Of a DNA stretch of 64,000 nt, positions 63,201 to 64,000 are shown in pieces. Location: the NCBI RefSeq assembly GCF_949628215.1, contig NC_134278.1, forward strand, positions 41,227,691-41,291,690. Direction: 5' to 3'. The stretch's first letter is position 1. Every line of letters begins with the position of its first letter. A model generated the notes under the pieces. The model was not told where the DNA came from and searched no databases. It was given only the letters and a program-made list of their open reading frames with translations. The stretch is from Phalacrocorax aristotelis (Eukaryota > Chordata > Aves > Suliformes > Phalacrocoracidae). The position numbers and the translations under genes are program-made.

Positions 63201-64000
63201 AGGCTGCTGCTTTCCATGCTGCGTCCAAGTTCTGTGTTTGACTTTATAGCGTGTAAGGGATTTGGCTGGGAAGACTGTGCTGCCCCTCTGTGCTGCTTGT
63301 ACTTCTGAACAGTTGCAGCAGCCGGCATCCCTTCAGATCTCAGGGGAGACCTCATAGCGCAGTGGCAAACATCTAAACCTTTTCAGTGCTAGGGGGAACC
63401 TGCCCTGGCAGAGGGCTTTTTGGGGGGTGTAGCAAGGTCTGTGGCTACATGGGACCTCCTTCATTTTTCCTCCCTCCCACCAGCAAGACAGAAACCAGAA
63501 ATGGGTGCAAAAAGATTCAAAGGCGAGGCAGCCTCATCACCCCCTGCCTGTGAGGATAGCACCCCAGTAGTCAGCTGCACCTGATGCAGAGGTCCACTGA
63601 CACTCCTTCCCTTCTCCCTGCAGACCCAAGGTGTCAGATGCACGCTTTGCCCTCCCTGATGGTTTTGTTGTGACAGGGCATCCCATGAACATAGTCCCTC
63701 TGAAGAGCCCTTCTCCTGCCCTGTGCACGTTTACCGGTGTAGTGCAGGTCTGCCAGACTCTCACACCATGGACAAGTTAAGTAGCAGATACAGCAGTATG
63801 GTGATATGCTCCTGATTTCTAGCCTGATGGTTTTTTCCTGTGTGAAACCTTGCAGACTGATGTGGGGAGGAAAAGACAAGCACGCTCCTCTTTTTGGAAT
63901 GTTTTTCATGACTAGTTTTGTCCTCTGCCCCACAAAAGCTGATATTACAGGGATAAAACTTTTCGAAGGGAATAAATAACCTGTCATAAGCCAGCTTTGC

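Larger units (their letters stand above)
58713..64000. other. Noncoding, 5.3 kb, no gene recognised
   Basis: Mixed sequence with chance frames only (for example 61,492-61,950 minus and 62,698-63,039 plus). Simple repeats at 59,973-59,995 and 60,281-60,299 are listed separately. A G-rich run is at 62,048-62,065. A 10-bp unit, TTTAGAAGAC, is repeated in tandem near 63,126-63,145. No exon of ANKRD6 was recognised. Confidence 0.5.

Noticed and set aside
1-64000. CRISPR arrays, tRNA or rRNA genes, and bacterial or viral contamination
   Set aside because: No regularly spaced repeats, no cloverleaf with A/B boxes and no rRNA-like stretch were noticed on either strand; gene structure is vertebrate throughout.

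Overview
The window is vertebrate nuclear DNA and almost certainly avian. Coding exons are short, spliced with GT/AG junctions and separated by kilobases of AT-rich intron. CpG islands mark gene starts. Every recognisable interspersed repeat is a CR1-type LINE, the dominant retroposon of birds and other sauropsids; no Alu, L1 or B-type SINE was recognised. I found no prokaryotic, viral or CRISPR-like content.

Layout. (1) Positions 1-900 are a CpG island carrying coding exon 1 of UBE2J1 on the minus strand (start codon 387-389, donor after 359); the rest of that gene lies off the left edge. (2) From 900 to about 16.6 kb is intergenic and 3' UTR sequence with three CR1 copies, all minus oriented: a short tail at 6.7 kb, a 0.5-kb piece at 6.9-7.4 kb, and a 2.65-kb copy at 9.7-12.3 kb. 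(3) The complete RRAGD gene (RagD GTPase) occupies 16,638-35,344 on the minus strand. Seven coding exons join in frame to 399 codons plus stop, against about 400 residues for human RagD. Its CpG-island promoter is at 34.8-36.1 kb. (4) Positions 36.1-39.9 kb are intergenic and hold a 0.9-kb CR1 that ends next to another CpG island. (5) The CpG island at 39.9-40.6 kb has good plus-strand splice donors but no recognisable protein. By synteny with mammalian 6q15 (UBE2J1, RRAGD, ANKRD6) I infer it is the promoter and untranslated first exon of ANKRD6. (6) From 41 to 64 kb no coding exon is recognised. This stretch holds a 2-kb CR1 with a 439-codon reverse-transcriptase frame, two small CR1 tails pointing towards each other near 58.5 kb, and simple repeats; it is probably ANKRD6 intron 1.

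UBE2J1 is a tail-anchored ER ubiquitin-conjugating enzyme of ER-associated degradation, and RagD is a lysosomal GTPase that acts with RagA/B in mTORC1 and TFEB signalling. The genes are neighbours, not an operon. Two promoter motifs match this biology: an exact TGACGTGG core (UPRE type) 123 bp upstream of the UBE2J1 ATG, and a 9-of-10 match to the CLEAR palindrome 229 bp upstream of the RRAGD ATG. I saw no convincing undescribed system. The observations most worth checking are these two motifs, an unexplained ORF-bearing exon candidate at 40.7-40.9 kb, and the reverse-transcriptase active-site change in the 44-kb CR1.
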